Below are positions 22,545 to 31,802 of a stretch of DNA of 32,282 bases, in pieces (within the stretch, counting starts at the first letter, position 1; every line of letters starts with the position of its first letter). The stretch is from Cellvibrionaceae bacterium. Its GTDB lineage: Bacteria > Pseudomonadota > Gammaproteobacteria > Pseudomonadales > Cellvibrionaceae. The translations under genes were made by a program, and so were the position numbers. The DNA lies in contig JAOXRT010000286.1 of the NCBI GenBank assembly GCA_025800365.1, forward strand, positions 1 to 32,282. The letters are read 5' to 3'. The notes beneath the pieces are model-generated. The model made no database searches. It was given only the letters and a program-made list of their open reading frames with translations, and had not been told where the DNA came from.

Positions 22545-23515
22545 ATTGCCGGCGTATTGCCTTGCAAAATTTGGCTAAACAATTCGCGATCGATATTGGC
22601 GCCACTCAATACTAAGCCAATATTTTTATTCTGTTGTTGATCACGTTCTTGCTTGAGAGCAGCGAGCGCAGCAGCGCCAGCACCTTCAGCAACATTATGG
22701 CAACATGAAAATAGCTGCCGCTGGGCTGAGGCTATCTCGTCATCACTTACACTGACAATTCGATTGGCACCTTTTTGAATGATATCCATGGCGGCGGCTT
22801 GAGGTTCGCGACAGGCCATGCCGTCGGCATAGGTATTGACGCTGTCGGTGCTAATTATTTTTCCTTGTTCGAATGATTGCTTAATGGCATCGGCACCAGT
22901 AGAAACCACCCCAACAACTTCGGTATCCAGCTGCAGTAAGTCCCTAATGGTTATGACAGCGCAAATACCTGAGCCCATACCAATGGGGACATAAACCGTA
23001 TCAAGGGGCTGGCTATTGAACATTTCATAGGCATAGCTGGCCACCCCCAACACCAAATCCCGGTGAAAGGAGGGCACCATATGCCAGGCCCTTTCTTCTG
23101 CCATTTGTGCAGCTATCTTTCTGGACTCGTCAAAATCTTTGCCGGCGATCACCAGCTCCGCCCCAAAGGCCTTCATCGCGGCATTTTTCTCAATTGAATT
23201 ACCCTCAGGCACAACAATCAGAGCTTTTAGCCCCAATTTAGCAGCAGCCATGGCGATCGATTGTCCATGATTACCGCGGGTGGCTGAAGCGACACCTTGG
23301 CATTCGGGTAGGCGTTTTAATAGGTTCTCCAGATATACCAAGCCACCTCTAACTTTAAAGGCGCCGGTTGGATTATGGTTTTCATGTTTGAGGAATACTG
23401 AGCACCCTAGTTCATCGCTCAACAGTGGCCACTGTCGGCAGGGGCTGGGATTTAAGGTTTGATAAATTTGGGGTAATACCGCTTCTAACTCTGCCAGCTC
23501 AAACAGTGGTTGCAT
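22535..23515 (-). CDS. Threonine dehydratase-type PLP enzyme (serine/threonine ammonia-lyase)
   Basis: 326 residues, fold-type II PLP family. Likely deaminates threonine (or serine) to the 2-oxo acid and ammonia. The PLP lysine is K54 in NPTGAFKVRGG; SATRGNHGQSIA binds the cofactor phosphate side, and PIGMGSGICAV is the glycine-rich phosphate loop. There is no C-terminal ACT regulatory domain, so it is a catabolic rather than a feedback-controlled biosynthetic (IlvA-like) type. GAGG precedes ATG 23515. It is followed, through a 14-bp triplication, by the FosA-like gene on the same strand, with no room for a separate promoter. Related activities (threo-3-hydroxyaspartate dehydratase, serine racemase) cannot be excluded. 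Confidence 0.87.
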   Translation of the reverse strand: MQPLFELAELEAVLPQIYQTLNPSPCRQWPLLSDELGCSVFLKHENHNPTGAFKVRGGLVYLENLLKRLPECQGVASATRGNHGQSIAMAAAKLGLKALIVVPEGNSIEKNAAMKAFGAELVIAGKDFDESRKIAAQMAEERAWHMVPSFHRDLVLGVASYAYEMFNSQPLDTVYVPIGMGSGICAVITIRDLLQLDTEVVGVVSTGADAIKQSFEQGKIISTDSVNTYADGMACREPQAAAMDIIQKGANRIVSVSDDEIASAQRQLFSCCHNVAEGAGAAALAALKQERDQQQNKNIGLVLSGANIDRELFSQILQGNTPAMTK

Positions 23516-23599
23516 CTTAGCCTCATAACAAAATCTCTATTCACAGTACTTGTTGTAGCATGAATAATTTTGCAGGCCAAGTTTTGATCCACTGAGGCC

Positions 23600-24871
23600 C
23601 TAGTTAGAAATTGCTAATAGTGGTTTTGAATTGCTGCAATCACCTTGTTGAGCTCGATTGCGGCCCGATTGTTTGGCTTGGTACATTGCGCCATCTGCTC
23701 TTTGGAGCATGGTTTCCAAGTCATAGTGATTGCTGCTATCGACCCATCCAATACTCACCGTATAGGCGATGCAGTGTTTACGATCAATATAATTTTCTTG
23801 GGCGACAAGGCGGCAAAGTTCGTTTAAAAACTTTTCACATTGCCCTGAATCCATATTGGGAAGGAGCAATACAAACTCTTCGCCCCCGTAGCGCACAAAG
23901 GTGTCAGATTGGCGAGTACGGCTGCCGACGATTTTACAAAAATGTTGCAAGATATGATCACCAACCTGATGACCAAAATTATCATTAATTTTTTTAAAAT
24001 GATCGATATCCATCAAGGCAAGGCAAACGGAGTTTCCGTGCCTGCGGTGATATTGTAAGTACTGTGGTCCGTATTCAGATAAATACTTGCGATTGTTTAT
24101 TCGGGTGAGATGGTCCTTCATTGAAAGACTTACGAGTTCTTTATGGTGTTGATTAAAACGAACATTAATCATCACAAAGATTGATGCGATCAACAGAGCA
24201 TTTAAGCCCAGTAGTATCGGCAATGATCTTGCCAAGCTTTCTTCCCTTTGATGTAGCGCCCTAAGCGTATTGGCTAATCGTTTATTGAGAAGAATCAAAA
24301 ACTGATCGATAGGCGCCATGATGCTGTGTTTGGCTTCTTTGTATCGCGGACCAAATAACAAGGCTTTGGCTTTTTCTTTATCGCTTGAGGCAAGTGCAAA
24401 GGCTTGTTGCTCAATGAGGGCCAGCTTATCTGATTGGCTTTGAGCCAAACTCAGAAGGGCGAATTCTGCTTCGCTATAGGGCATTTGGCTCATTAATTTG
24501 CTCAGCGCGACACTTTCTTGGCCGTAATGCAGAGAATTACGTTCACTCTCATTGAGATTCCAGTAGGTGGCGTGATAATCCTGCGGCCGCGGAGCTGTGC
24601 CGTCACGAATAGCCAGGACCTGTTCAAATGACTCTAAATATTGCGCTTTACCGGTAACCACATAGTTTTGCGCGAAAAAAGTAAGCTGATCAGAGCTTTG
24701 CTGTAGCTCATTGGCGAGAGCCACCATGTCAAAGCGGTTGTTCTCTACCTTGGCAATTTCATGGGTGAGCCGATAAAAATCGTGAATTAGGTAGGCGCTA
24801 TAGATTAACAGGCCTAAAAGCAGGGCTTGTAAGGCATAGAAGTAGCGATGAAAGCCTGCGGACAGTCTCAT
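23600..24871 (-). CDS. Membrane-bound GGDEF diguanylate cyclase
   Basis: 423 residues. Makes cyclic di-GMP from two GTP. TM1 at about 13-30 and TM2 at about 216-236 enclose a helical periplasmic sensor region. The GGDEF domain spans about 250-410: DIDHFKKINDNFGH is the metal/substrate helix region, the active-site loop is GGEEF (329-333), and an RxxD inhibitory site is present (R320-D323), five residues before it, so product inhibition is expected. There is no EAL domain. AAGG seven bases before ATG supports the start. Neighbours are unrelated, and the gap to the threonine dehydratase gene (84 bp) shows no clear terminator. Confidence 0.94.
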   Translation of the reverse strand: MRLSAGFHRYFYALQALLLGLLIYSAYLIHDFYRLTHEIAKVENNRFDMVALANELQQSSDQLTFFAQNYVVTGKAQYLESFEQVLAIRDGTAPRPQDYHATYWNLNESERNSLHYGQESVALSKLMSQMPYSEAEFALLSLAQSQSDKLALIEQQAFALASSDKEKAKALLFGPRYKEAKHSIMAPIDQFLILLNKRLANTLRALHQREESLARSLPILLGLNALLIASIFVMINVRFNQHHKELVSLSMKDHLTRINNRKYLSEYGPQYLQYHRRHGNSVCLALMDIDHFKKINDNFGHQVGDHILQHFCKIVGSRTRQSDTFVRYGGEEFVLLLPNMDSGQCEKFLNELCRLVAQENYIDRKHCIAYTVSIGWVDSSNHYDLETMLQRADGAMYQAKQSGRNRAQQGDCSNSKPLLAISN

Positions 24872-25180
24872 ATATCTGCCTTTTCCATATTTGTCATTTC
24901 TCCTTAAGCTAGCTGCCTAGACAATATCCTTGAATTTGCTAGCGGCCACGAAAAGGGATAGTTGAGTAAACCACTAAGTAAATAGGGCTTTCATGATAAA
25001 CGGTCAGAATATTGCGAAGTACGATAGTAGGAATTCCCGCTGGGTTAAATCTAGCGCCACCCTAGAGTTGCTGGGGGCCTTGGGGTACAATTCGCGCCTT
25101 TCAAATTACCAGTACAGCCCCATAACGGTGGGCCAAATAGGCTGGTGATGCATTAATGAACAGTGATTTAGTGACTCTTT
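24872..25180. other. Divergent intergenic region before prfB, no gene
   Basis: The 309 bases between the GGDEF gene start and prfB hold no open frame of note. A TACAAT hexamer at 25086-25091 could be the -10 element of the prfB promoter; the best -35 at 17 bp (TAGAGT) is poor. No repeat or structured element stood out. Confidence 0.5.
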
Positions 25181-26276
25181 ATGGAAATCAACCCCATTAT
25201 TAACCAGTTAAAAGACCTGCAAACGCGTACCGATACGCTTAGGGGGTATCTTTGACTATGAACATAAGAAAGAGCGCTTAGACGAGGTTGAGCTTCTGCT
25301 GGGCGAGCCTGATGTCTGGAATGACCAGGACAAAGCCCAAGAACTTGGTCGTGAACGATCTTCTTTGGAAGCGGTGGTTGAGACCATTGATACCCTTAAT
25401 GCGGGTATAGCCGATGCCCATGAATTGTTGGAAATGGCTGTCGAAGAGGACGATGAGGATACGGTTGCTGAAGTAGAGTCCGAGATAGAAGGGCTAAATC
25501 AGCACCTGGCCAAATTAGAGTTTCGCCGTATGTTCTCCGGCGAGATGGATCCCAATAATGCCTATCTTGATATCCAATCAGGCTCTGGCGGCACCGAGGC
25601 TCAGGATTGGGCCGAAATGGTATTGCGCATGTATCTGCGTTGGGGAGAGGCCAAAGGCTTTAAGACTACCTTGGAAGAAGCATCGGCAGGTGATGTAGCC
25701 GGTATAAAATCGGCCACCATTCGTTTTGAAGGCGAATATGCCTTTGGTTGGCTACGTACTGAAACCGGTGTTCATCGCTTGGTTCGTAAATCACCCTTTG
25801 ATTCGGGTAATCGTCGCCATACCTCGTTTTGTTCGGTTTTTGTGTCTCCAGAAATTGATGACAATATCGAAATTGATATCAACCCAGCCGATGTTCGTAC
25901 CGACACCTACCGTGCATCGGGTGCGGGTGGTCAGCACGTTAACAAAACCGATTCTGCGGTGCGTTTAACCCACGAACCCACTGGTATCGTAGCGGAATGT
26001 CAAAGCCAGCGCTCGCAACATAAAAACCGCGATCAAGCTTGGAAGATGCTGCGTGCAAAATTGTACGAGCAGGAAATGCTTAAGCGTAACGAAGAGAAGC
26101 AAGCCGCCGAGGATAGCAAAGCTGATATCGGTTGGGGTAGCCAAATTCGTTCTTATGTTTTGGATGATCAGCGCATTAAAGATTTACGCACCAGTGTGCA
26201 AACCAGCAATTGCCAATCGGTTTTGGATGGCAATCTGGATCAATTTATTGAAGCCAGCCTGAAAGCTGGACTATAA
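25181..26276 (+). CDS. prfB: Peptide chain release factor 2, programmed +1 frameshift
   Basis: RF2 ends translation at UGA and UAA. Frame 0 runs from ATG 25181 through 24 codons ([20 protein letters not shown]...) to an in-frame TGA at 25253; +1 shifting at CTT-TGA-C then continues at 25254 to 26276, giving 364 residues (join 25181-25252 and 25254-26276). The anticodon-mimic SPF falls at about 204-206 and the peptidyl-hydrolysis GGQ at about 249-251, each one residue from E. coli RF2 as I recall it. No strong ribosome binding site precedes the ATG. Since the shift responds to RF2 level, the gene is autoregulated. lysS follows after 35 bp, the common prfB-lysS operon. Confidence 0.96.
25241..25256 (+). 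promoter_or_regulatory. prfB +1 frameshift site
   Basis: AGGGGG (25241-25246) acts as the internal Shine-Dalgarno, followed by TAT, the slippery CTT (25250-25252), the in-frame TGA (25253-25255) and C. This is the canonical arrangement; low RF2 lets the ribosome slip +1 rather than terminate. Confidence 0.97.
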
Positions 26277-26311
26277 AATTTTTGAACTAACTACTGACAA
26301 GAGCTTTAACC

Positions 26312-27811
26312 ATGAGCGATAACAAGCCACAAGACGAAAACAAATTAGTAGCGGTGCGTCGCGAAAAACTCGCAGCACTACGTGATGCCGAAGGTCCTAC
26401 CTTTCCAAACGATTTTCGCCCGAAACATAAAGCTCAGGACGTACAAGATAAACACGCTGAAATCAGCAAAGAAGCACTAGAAGAAGACGATATTCAAATT
26501 TCGGTGGCTGGCCGAGTGATGGCGATGCGTGGCCCTTGGATTGTGATTCGTGATGTAAGCGGCACTATTCAGTTGTATATCACTAAAGAAGCTCGCCCCT
26601 TTGCTAAGAAGCTCGACCTAGGTGATATCGTTGGCTGTGAAGGTAAATTGCACCGCTCGGGTAAAGGCGACCTTTACGTTAACATGGACAGTTATCAGCT
26701 GTTGACTAAATCTTTGCGCCCGCTACCTGATAAATACCATGGTCTGGCTGATCAGGAAATGCGTTATCGTCAGCGTTATGTCGATTTAATCGTTAACCCT
26801 GAAGTGCGCGATGTTTTCCGTACCCGTTCAAAAGTTATCGAGTTTATTCGTAGCTACTTAAACGGCCAAGATTATATGGAAGTGGAAACGCCAATGTTGC
26901 AGGCGATTCCAGGTGGTGCGACAGCGCGTCCCTTCGTTACCCACCACAATGCCTTGGATATCGATATGTATCTTCGTATCGCACCAGAGTTATACCTCAA
27001 GCGTTTGGTTGTCGGTGGCTTTGAGCGTGTTTATGAAATTAACCGTAACTTCCGTAATGAAGGCTTGTCGACTCGTCACAACCCTGAGTTCACCATGTTG
27101 GAGTTCTACCAGGCCTATGCAGATTACAATGATCTGATGGATCTCACCGAAGATATGTTGCGTAAAATGGCCGATGCGGTGTTGGGCACCACCAAGGTTC
27201 GCAATACGGTGAAAAACGCCGAAGGTGAAGTTGAAAGCGAGACCATTTACGATTTCGAAAAACCTTTTGATCGTATTTCTGTATTTGACTCTATCTTGAA
27301 GTACAACCCAGATATGGACCCTACAGAACTTGCCGATGAGCAGGGCGCTCGCAAGATTGCTGAAGGCTTGGGCATTCCAATGAAAGATATTTGGGGCTTA
27401 GGCAAGGTACAGATCGAGATCTTTGAAAAGACCGTTGAGCACCGCTTGGATAATCCAACTTTTATTACCCAGTATCCAGCTGAGGTTTCACCGCTAGCGC
27501 GTCGTAATGATGACAATCCATTTGTTACCGATCGCTTTGAGTTTTTCGTCGGTGGTCGTGAAATCGCTAATGGATTCTCAGAGCTTAATGATGCGGAAGA
27601 TCAGGCTGAGCGTTTTCAACAGCAAGTTGCCGAAAAAGATGCCGGTGATGATGAAGCCATGCATTACGATGCCGACTATGTTCGCGCATTGGAATATGGT
27701 CTGCCGCCAACGGCGGGTGAGGGCATCGGTATCGATCGTTTGGTAATGTTGCTCACGGATTCCCCTTCAATCCGCGACGTCCTACTGTTCCCAGCTATGC
27801 GTCCGGAATAA
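26312..27811 (+). CDS. lysS: Lysine-tRNA ligase, class II
   Basis: 499 residues, class II aminoacyl-tRNA synthetase that charges tRNA(Lys), cytosolic. The N-terminal OB-fold anticodon domain (about 62-140, with [19 protein letters not shown]) is followed by the catalytic core: motif 2 [20 protein letters not shown] at about 247-266 and motif 3 [12 protein letters not shown] at 469-480. The PGGATARPF stretch before motif 2 is typical. The length is usual for LysS. It is 35 bp downstream of prfB with no terminator between them, so they are probably co-transcribed; ung begins only 13 bases after the lysS stop. Confidence 0.98.
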   Translation: MSDNKPQDENKLVAVRREKLAALRDAEGPTFPNDFRPKHKAQDVQDKHAEISKEALEEDDIQISVAGRVMAMRGPWIVIRDVSGTIQLYITKEARPFAKKLDLGDIVGCEGKLHRSGKGDLYVNMDSYQLLTKSLRPLPDKYHGLADQEMRYRQRYVDLIVNPEVRDVFRTRSKVIEFIRSYLNGQDYMEVETPMLQAIPGGATARPFVTHHNALDIDMYLRIAPELYLKRLVVGGFERVYEINRNFRNEGLSTRHNPEFTMLEFYQAYADYNDLMDLTEDMLRKMADAVLGTTKVRNTVKNAEGEVESETIYDFEKPFDRISVFDSILKYNPDMDPTELADEQGARKIAEGLGIPMKDIWGLGKVQIEIFEKTVEHRLDNPTFITQYPAEVSPLARRNDDNPFVTDRFEFFVGGREIANGFSELNDAEDQAERFQQQVAEKDAGDDEAMHYDADYVRALEYGLPPTAGEGIGIDRLVMLLTDSPSIRDVLLFPAMRPE

Positions 27812-27824
27812 CAGGGCTCTACTT

Positions 27825-28517
27825 GTGAACAATGCTCGTGATATTCAGTTAGAAAGCAGTTGGAAGGAGCTTCTCGCTGAAGAATTTGAGAAGCCCTATA
27901 TGCAACAGCTGGGCGATTTTTTGCGAGCCGAAAAAGCGGCGGGTAAAACCATTTACCCGCCGGGTCCACTAATGTTTAACGCTCTTAATAGCACTCCTTT
28001 TGACAAGGTAAAGGTCGTGGTATTAGGGCAGGACCCATATCATGGCCCAGATCAAGCTCATGGTTTGAGCTTTTCAGTGCCAGCGGGTGTTCGAACCCCT
28101 CCCTCCTTATTGAACATTTACAAAGAAATTGAGCGTGATTTAGCATTGCCCATTCCCAACCATGGCTGTTTGCAAAGCTGGGCCGATCAGGGGGTGTTGC
28201 TGCTTAACGCTACGCTTTCTGTACAGCAGGCAAATGCTGGTTCCCACCAGAAAAAAGGTTGGGAGCAGTTTACCGACCGCATAGTTGCCTTGTTAAACGA
28301 GCAGCGTGAAGGCCTGGTGTTTCTACTTTGGGGTAGCTACGCCCAAAAGAAAGGGCGCATTATTGATGCCAATAGGCACTGCGTGCTCAAATCTGTTCAT
28401 CCCTCTCCGCTATCAGCCCATCGAGGCTTTTTAGGCTGCGGCCATTTCTCTGCTACCAACCAGTATTTGCAACAGCGAGGGCAAAGCCCCATCAATTGGT
28501 CAGTGCCGACAGTCTAA
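27825..28517 (+). CDS. ung: Uracil-DNA glycosylase, family 1
   Basis: 230 residues. Removes uracil from DNA to start base-excision repair. The water-activating loop GQDPYHG has D70, and the leucine/histidine loop [11 protein letters not shown] has H192; [11 protein letters not shown] and LLLNATLSV are family stretches. GTG 27825 with AGGG eight bases upstream is the start, giving [10 protein letters not shown]. It probably shares the prfB-lysS transcript because only 13 bases separate it from lysS. After the stop there are about 140 bases with no clear terminator before the next gene. Confidence 0.97.
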   Translation: MNNARDIQLESSWKELLAEEFEKPYMQQLGDFLRAEKAAGKTIYPPGPLMFNALNSTPFDKVKVVVLGQDPYHGPDQAHGLSFSVPAGVRTPPSLLNIYKEIERDLALPIPNHGCLQSWADQGVLLLNATLSVQQANAGSHQKKGWEQFTDRIVALLNEQREGLVFLLWGSYAQKKGRIIDANRHCVLKSVHPSPLSAHRGFLGCGHFSATNQYLQQRGQSPINWSVPTV

Positions 28518-28658
28518 GCTGGTATTAACCCCGATTAGCTTGTGGTTTATTGTTCTTTTTGACGACTTTTTCTTCGAACGCTTAGCTTTTTGTGATATTT
28601 CCGTGAGCAATTAAGTTCATGCTTAGGCCTTATAAATAAAACAATTATAGGCCCGTGA

Positions 28659-29546
28659 GTGAATAGCCATTTAAGTTGGTCGCATTATTGGCGTGGTGGT
28701 GCAGGTGAATCTTTGCAGGCTCACCCAGCTAGCCCATTGTACGGTTTTGTCTCCGAGTATTTTCTCAATCGAATCAAATCACAAGAATCTGTGTTGGATA
28801 TCGCGACGGGTAATGGCGCTCTTTTGCGACGGCTGCCCGCTGAACACGATGGTCTATGTGCTGGGGTTGATTACAGTGATATCTCCCCGCAGTTAGAGTT
28901 ACGAAACAGGCATAACTTCGCGCGTATGGATGGTTCGAGTCTAGGTTTTACGGACAATAGCTTCGACTGGGTGGTAAGTCAGTTTGGTTTTGAGTATGTA
29001 GCGAGGGAGCCGGCATTAGCAGAGCTGTTTCGGGTTTTGCGTAATCAGGCTCAAGTCTTGCTTTTGTGCCACCGAGAGGGCTCTTACCTCTGTGTTCATT
29101 CTAAGCAGCAGTTGCTTGAAGCGCAGTTAATAATGGCCAGCCCTTTATTTCTATTAGCTAGACAGTGGCTCACATGTTTTCACTGTGAGCAATTTGAGCG
29201 TTGCGAGCTGAAATTATGCATGGATTCCTTATTTGCCCAGATTCGTTTGCCAAAGGAATCGAGTTTATTGTTGGCGCTACTTCATGGCGTAATGCAATGG
29301 GTTCGAGACGTTCAATCCGGTCGTTATTCAGAGCGACAAGCCCAACAGATAATTCATCAGTGGGTATTGGAAGTAGAGACAAATATCGAGCGCTTAGAGC
29401 ATCAACTGAATGTTGCTTTGAGCGCAAAAGATCAGAAGCATTTAAGCGCTGAGTTTAGGCGTGAAGGCTTTAAAGCCAAGACCGTAGCTCTTGGTGAGAA
29501 GGGGCGGTCATTGGCTTGGGGAATGTATTTTTCGAGGCAGGGCTAG
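28659..29546 (+). CDS. Class I SAM-dependent methyltransferase
   Basis: 295 residues. The SAM-binding fold is in the first half: motif I VLDIATGNG at 45-53, the acidic end of beta-2 at VDYSD (70-74), and the post-motif SFDWVVSQFGFEYV at 101-114, as in Methyltransf_11 proteins. The C-terminal half (about 150-295) is helical with a coiled-coil-like stretch (EVETNIERLEHQLNVALSAK) and gives no substrate clue. GTG 28659, with AGG seven bases before, is the likely start. The stop overlaps the convergent HDOD gene stop in a shared CTAG. Substrate unknown. Confidence 0.85.
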   Translation: MNSHLSWSHYWRGGAGESLQAHPASPLYGFVSEYFLNRIKSQESVLDIATGNGALLRRLPAEHDGLCAGVDYSDISPQLELRNRHNFARMDGSSLGFTDNSFDWVVSQFGFEYVAREPALAELFRVLRNQAQVLLLCHREGSYLCVHSKQQLLEAQLIMASPLFLLARQWLTCFHCEQFERCELKLCMDSLFAQIRLPKESSLLLALLHGVMQWVRDVQSGRYSERQAQQIIHQWVLEVETNIERLEHQLNVALSAKDQKHLSAEFRREGFKAKTVALGEKGRSLAWGMYFSRQG

Positions 29547-30379
29547 GCTAACATTGCCATTGCCGCTTCCATTTCGGCGGAAATATCTTCACCTTCAGCA
29601 TCTTCCATATTGGGGTCTAGGCCCAGGCGCTGAAATGCAGTGACTGTTGCATAGTCGGTGTTGGCAAATGGATGATTGCCGCCCATATGGTTCTGCAACA
29701 TGGCTACGGTGACAATGTCGGCGTAACTAACTTCATCACTTTCCCGAGTAAAGTCTAAATGCTGGCTAGGCACGTGCACTAATTCTGGTGAGAACTCCCA
29801 AGTACTTAAAATCTTATCGCCCAGCTCTGCGCCCAAATCGTAGATAAGCATATCTAGTACAAAGGGGTTGTTTAAAGATTCTGGGTTTTCTTCGGCGTAT
29901 TTAAAAATCGGTAGGGTGCCGATATTGTGCACTAGGCCAGCGAGGGTTGCTTGGTCTGGCTGCAAGTCAGTGCGAAATTTGCACAGTACATTGCACATGC
30001 CAGCAATTTCACTAGAGCGGCTCCAAACTTCGCGGATTCGACGGTCGATTTCCTTAGATTTGGCCTGGAACATTTGTTCCATCGCAAGCCCCATAGCTAA
30101 GGAAGCCGTAAATTGCAGGCCTAGGCGTGAGAGGGCCATTTGCAGATTGGTAATTTCCTGGGCGCCACGCATTGTTGGGCTATTGGCCACCTTAATGATT
30201 CTAGCGGTAAGCGCTACATCATTGCCGATAACCTTATTTAGATCCATTACACCGGCGTCGGGGTCTTCAGCGACCTCGCGCACTTGCAAAGCTATCTCAG
30301 GCAGGCTGGGCAGTACCAATTCGTCATTATCAATGGCGGAAAGAATATCTGTACGGGCTTGGGCCGCTAGTGGATTCAT
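29543..30379 (-). CDS. HDOD-domain signalling protein
   Basis: 278 residues from ATG 30379; a TTG at 30397 would add six residues but has no ribosome binding site. Nearly the whole protein is an HDOD domain, an HD-related fold lacking full catalytic residues: LPSLPEIALQVREVAEDP near the start, then VIGNDVALTARIIKVANSP, LGLQFTASLAMGLAM and ATLAGLVHNIGTLPI. Such proteins act in signal transduction, often with GGDEF/EAL or chemotaxis proteins, by binding partners. The C-terminus is acidic (EDAEGEDISAEMEAAM). No partner gene is adjacent. It is transcribed in the same direction as ygfZ upstream, with 51 bp between. Confidence 0.93.
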   Translation of the reverse strand: MNPLAAQARTDILSAIDNDELVLPSLPEIALQVREVAEDPDAGVMDLNKVIGNDVALTARIIKVANSPTMRGAQEITNLQMALSRLGLQFTASLAMGLAMEQMFQAKSKEIDRRIREVWSRSSEIAGMCNVLCKFRTDLQPDQATLAGLVHNIGTLPIFKYAEENPESLNNPFVLDMLIYDLGAELGDKILSTWEFSPELVHVPSQHLDFTRESDEVSYADIVTVAMLQNHMGGNHPFANTDYATVTAFQRLGLDPNMEDAEGEDISAEMEAAMAMLA

Positions 30380-30430
30380 TGCGTCGTCTCGTTTCAAGCT
30401 GCATTTAGGCCGCCAACGAGCGACCGGTGT

Positions 30431-31444
30431 TTAAGTTATAGCATATGGCAGCGGTTCTATCGTGAAATTCCAGGGTCCATCCTCAGACAATGCTAGCTCG
30501 GCTTGCTCGTCACCGTCTTTGACAACAGCTAATGCCTCAAGGCCTTGGGGCCCCTTGGCAAAGTTAACCAGTTCACCAACAGCTTTTTTGTCGGCACTGT
30601 AAACATTCATGCCGCTCTCTAAGCTGGCAAGCTCTACTTGCGTCTCGGCTGCTTTATCGCCATTTTTCTCGATAAGACGAACCGTGTGGCGCTTAACGTT
30701 ACCCCGGTACTGCATTCTGGCGATAATTTCCTGGCCGGTATAACAACCTTTCTGGTAGTTGATGCCGTCCAGTTCGTTGAAATTGAGCATCTGTGGAATG
30801 ATAGCTTCCTCAACCCCAGCTTCAATTTCAGCGATCCCCGCTTGAATATCCAATAACTTCCAATGGGAGTTATCGACCAATGTGGCATCAGACTTTAGCT
30901 GTTCAAGCAAATTCTTTATCTTTTCTAGTTCTGCCCAAAGCTCAAAGCGCCCACCGCCAATATCTAGCACTTGCACGCCATCTTTATAGACGCTGTTGCC
31001 TTCATCAATGGTTAACCCCCAGGCTGACAGCTGTTGCTCAGCTTGTTCACCAGCTAGGCCTAAACCGATCAGTCCGTCACTGATGCTAAGCTCAACCTTT
31101 GAGAAGATCGCATACTTGGCCAGAGCCGCAAGTGCGGAGTCGCTAATACTATGGCGCAGCGTAAGCAGGATATGCTCTTCAGAAAGGGCGCTGGCCCGAA
31201 AACTGCTGATCATGCGGCCTTTGTGATTACAGTGGGCACCTAGCCTCCATTGGTTAGGCTTAACGTCATCTAAATTGCAGGTTAGCTGCCCTTGCAAGAA
31301 CTTTTTGCTGTCTGGGCCTTGCACGGCAATGGCACATTTGTGATCCAAGCTGCAAAGTTGTAGTGGGCTATGATAAGTCTCCGCCTTTTCGCTGCTACTT
31401 TGCTTGAGAGGTAAGGCTTGCTTAAGTTCTGACCAGTTGCTCAT
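30431..31444 (-). CDS. ygfZ: Folate-binding Fe-S cluster/tRNA modification factor YgfZ
   Basis: 337 residues of the GcvT-like YgfZ/CAF17 family, folate-dependent helpers in making or repairing certain iron-sulfur enzymes such as the MiaB tRNA thiotransferase. The signature KGCYTGQE with its cysteine (C234) is at 232-239, followed by IIARMQYRG. AGGA precedes ATG 31444. It is divergent from sdhE, about 110 bp apart, a conserved neighbourhood: in E. coli ygfZ is also close to ygfX-sdhE. Confidence 0.95.
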   Translation of the reverse strand: MSNWSELKQALPLKQSSSEKAETYHSPLQLCSLDHKCAIAVQGPDSKKFLQGQLTCNLDDVKPNQWRLGAHCNHKGRMISSFRASALSEEHILLTLRHSISDSALAALAKYAIFSKVELSISDGLIGLGLAGEQAEQQLSAWGLTIDEGNSVYKDGVQVLDIGGGRFELWAELEKIKNLLEQLKSDATLVDNSHWKLLDIQAGIAEIEAGVEEAIIPQMLNFNELDGINYQKGCYTGQEIIARMQYRGNVKRHTVRLIEKNGDKAAETQVELASLESGMNVYSADKKAVGELVNFAKGPQGLEALAVVKDGDEQAELALSEDGPWNFTIEPLPYAIT

Positions 31445-31552
31445 GGTGATTCCTAATTGATTTAGCCCGATATTGTAAAATATTTTTTAACATCTGTGGT
31501 CGCTGTCGCAAGCTTTCAATTATAATTAGCCAAAGCTGAAATTGAGGTAGCT

Positions 31553-31798
31553 ATGGAGAAGAATCGCCTGTTTTGGGGCAGCCGTCGGGGCATGTTAGAG
31601 CTAGATCTGGTGCTGCTGCCATTTCTAGAAAATATTTATCCTGGTCTTGAACAAGAAGACAAGGAGCGTTATTGGGCGCTTTTGGAATGTGAAGACCAAG
31701 ATATGTTTGCTTGGTTTTTGAAGCGCCAAGACCCGGAAGACCCAGAGTTGCTGAAAATTGTGACCATTATTCGCAATAACACCGGTCTGCAAGACTAG
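31553..31798 (+). CDS. sdhE: Succinate dehydrogenase assembly factor SdhE
   Basis: 81 residues. SdhE (YgfY) promotes covalent FAD attachment to the succinate dehydrogenase flavoprotein. The signature RGMLELD (R12-G13-x-x-E16) is present, as is the acidic tail of family length (CEDQDMFAWFLKRQDPEDPE). GAGG five bases before the ATG supports the start. The stop is followed within 5 bp by a ygfX-like gene, the usual operon. Confidence 0.95.
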   Translation: MEKNRLFWGSRRGMLELDLVLLPFLENIYPGLEQEDKERYWALLECEDQDMFAWFLKRQDPEDPELLKIVTIIRNNTGLQD

Positions 31799-31802
31799 GG
31801 TT

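Noticed and set aside
23611-23988. 125-codon plus-strand frame
   Set aside because: Antisense shadow of the GGDEF gene, which carries the full active-site motif.
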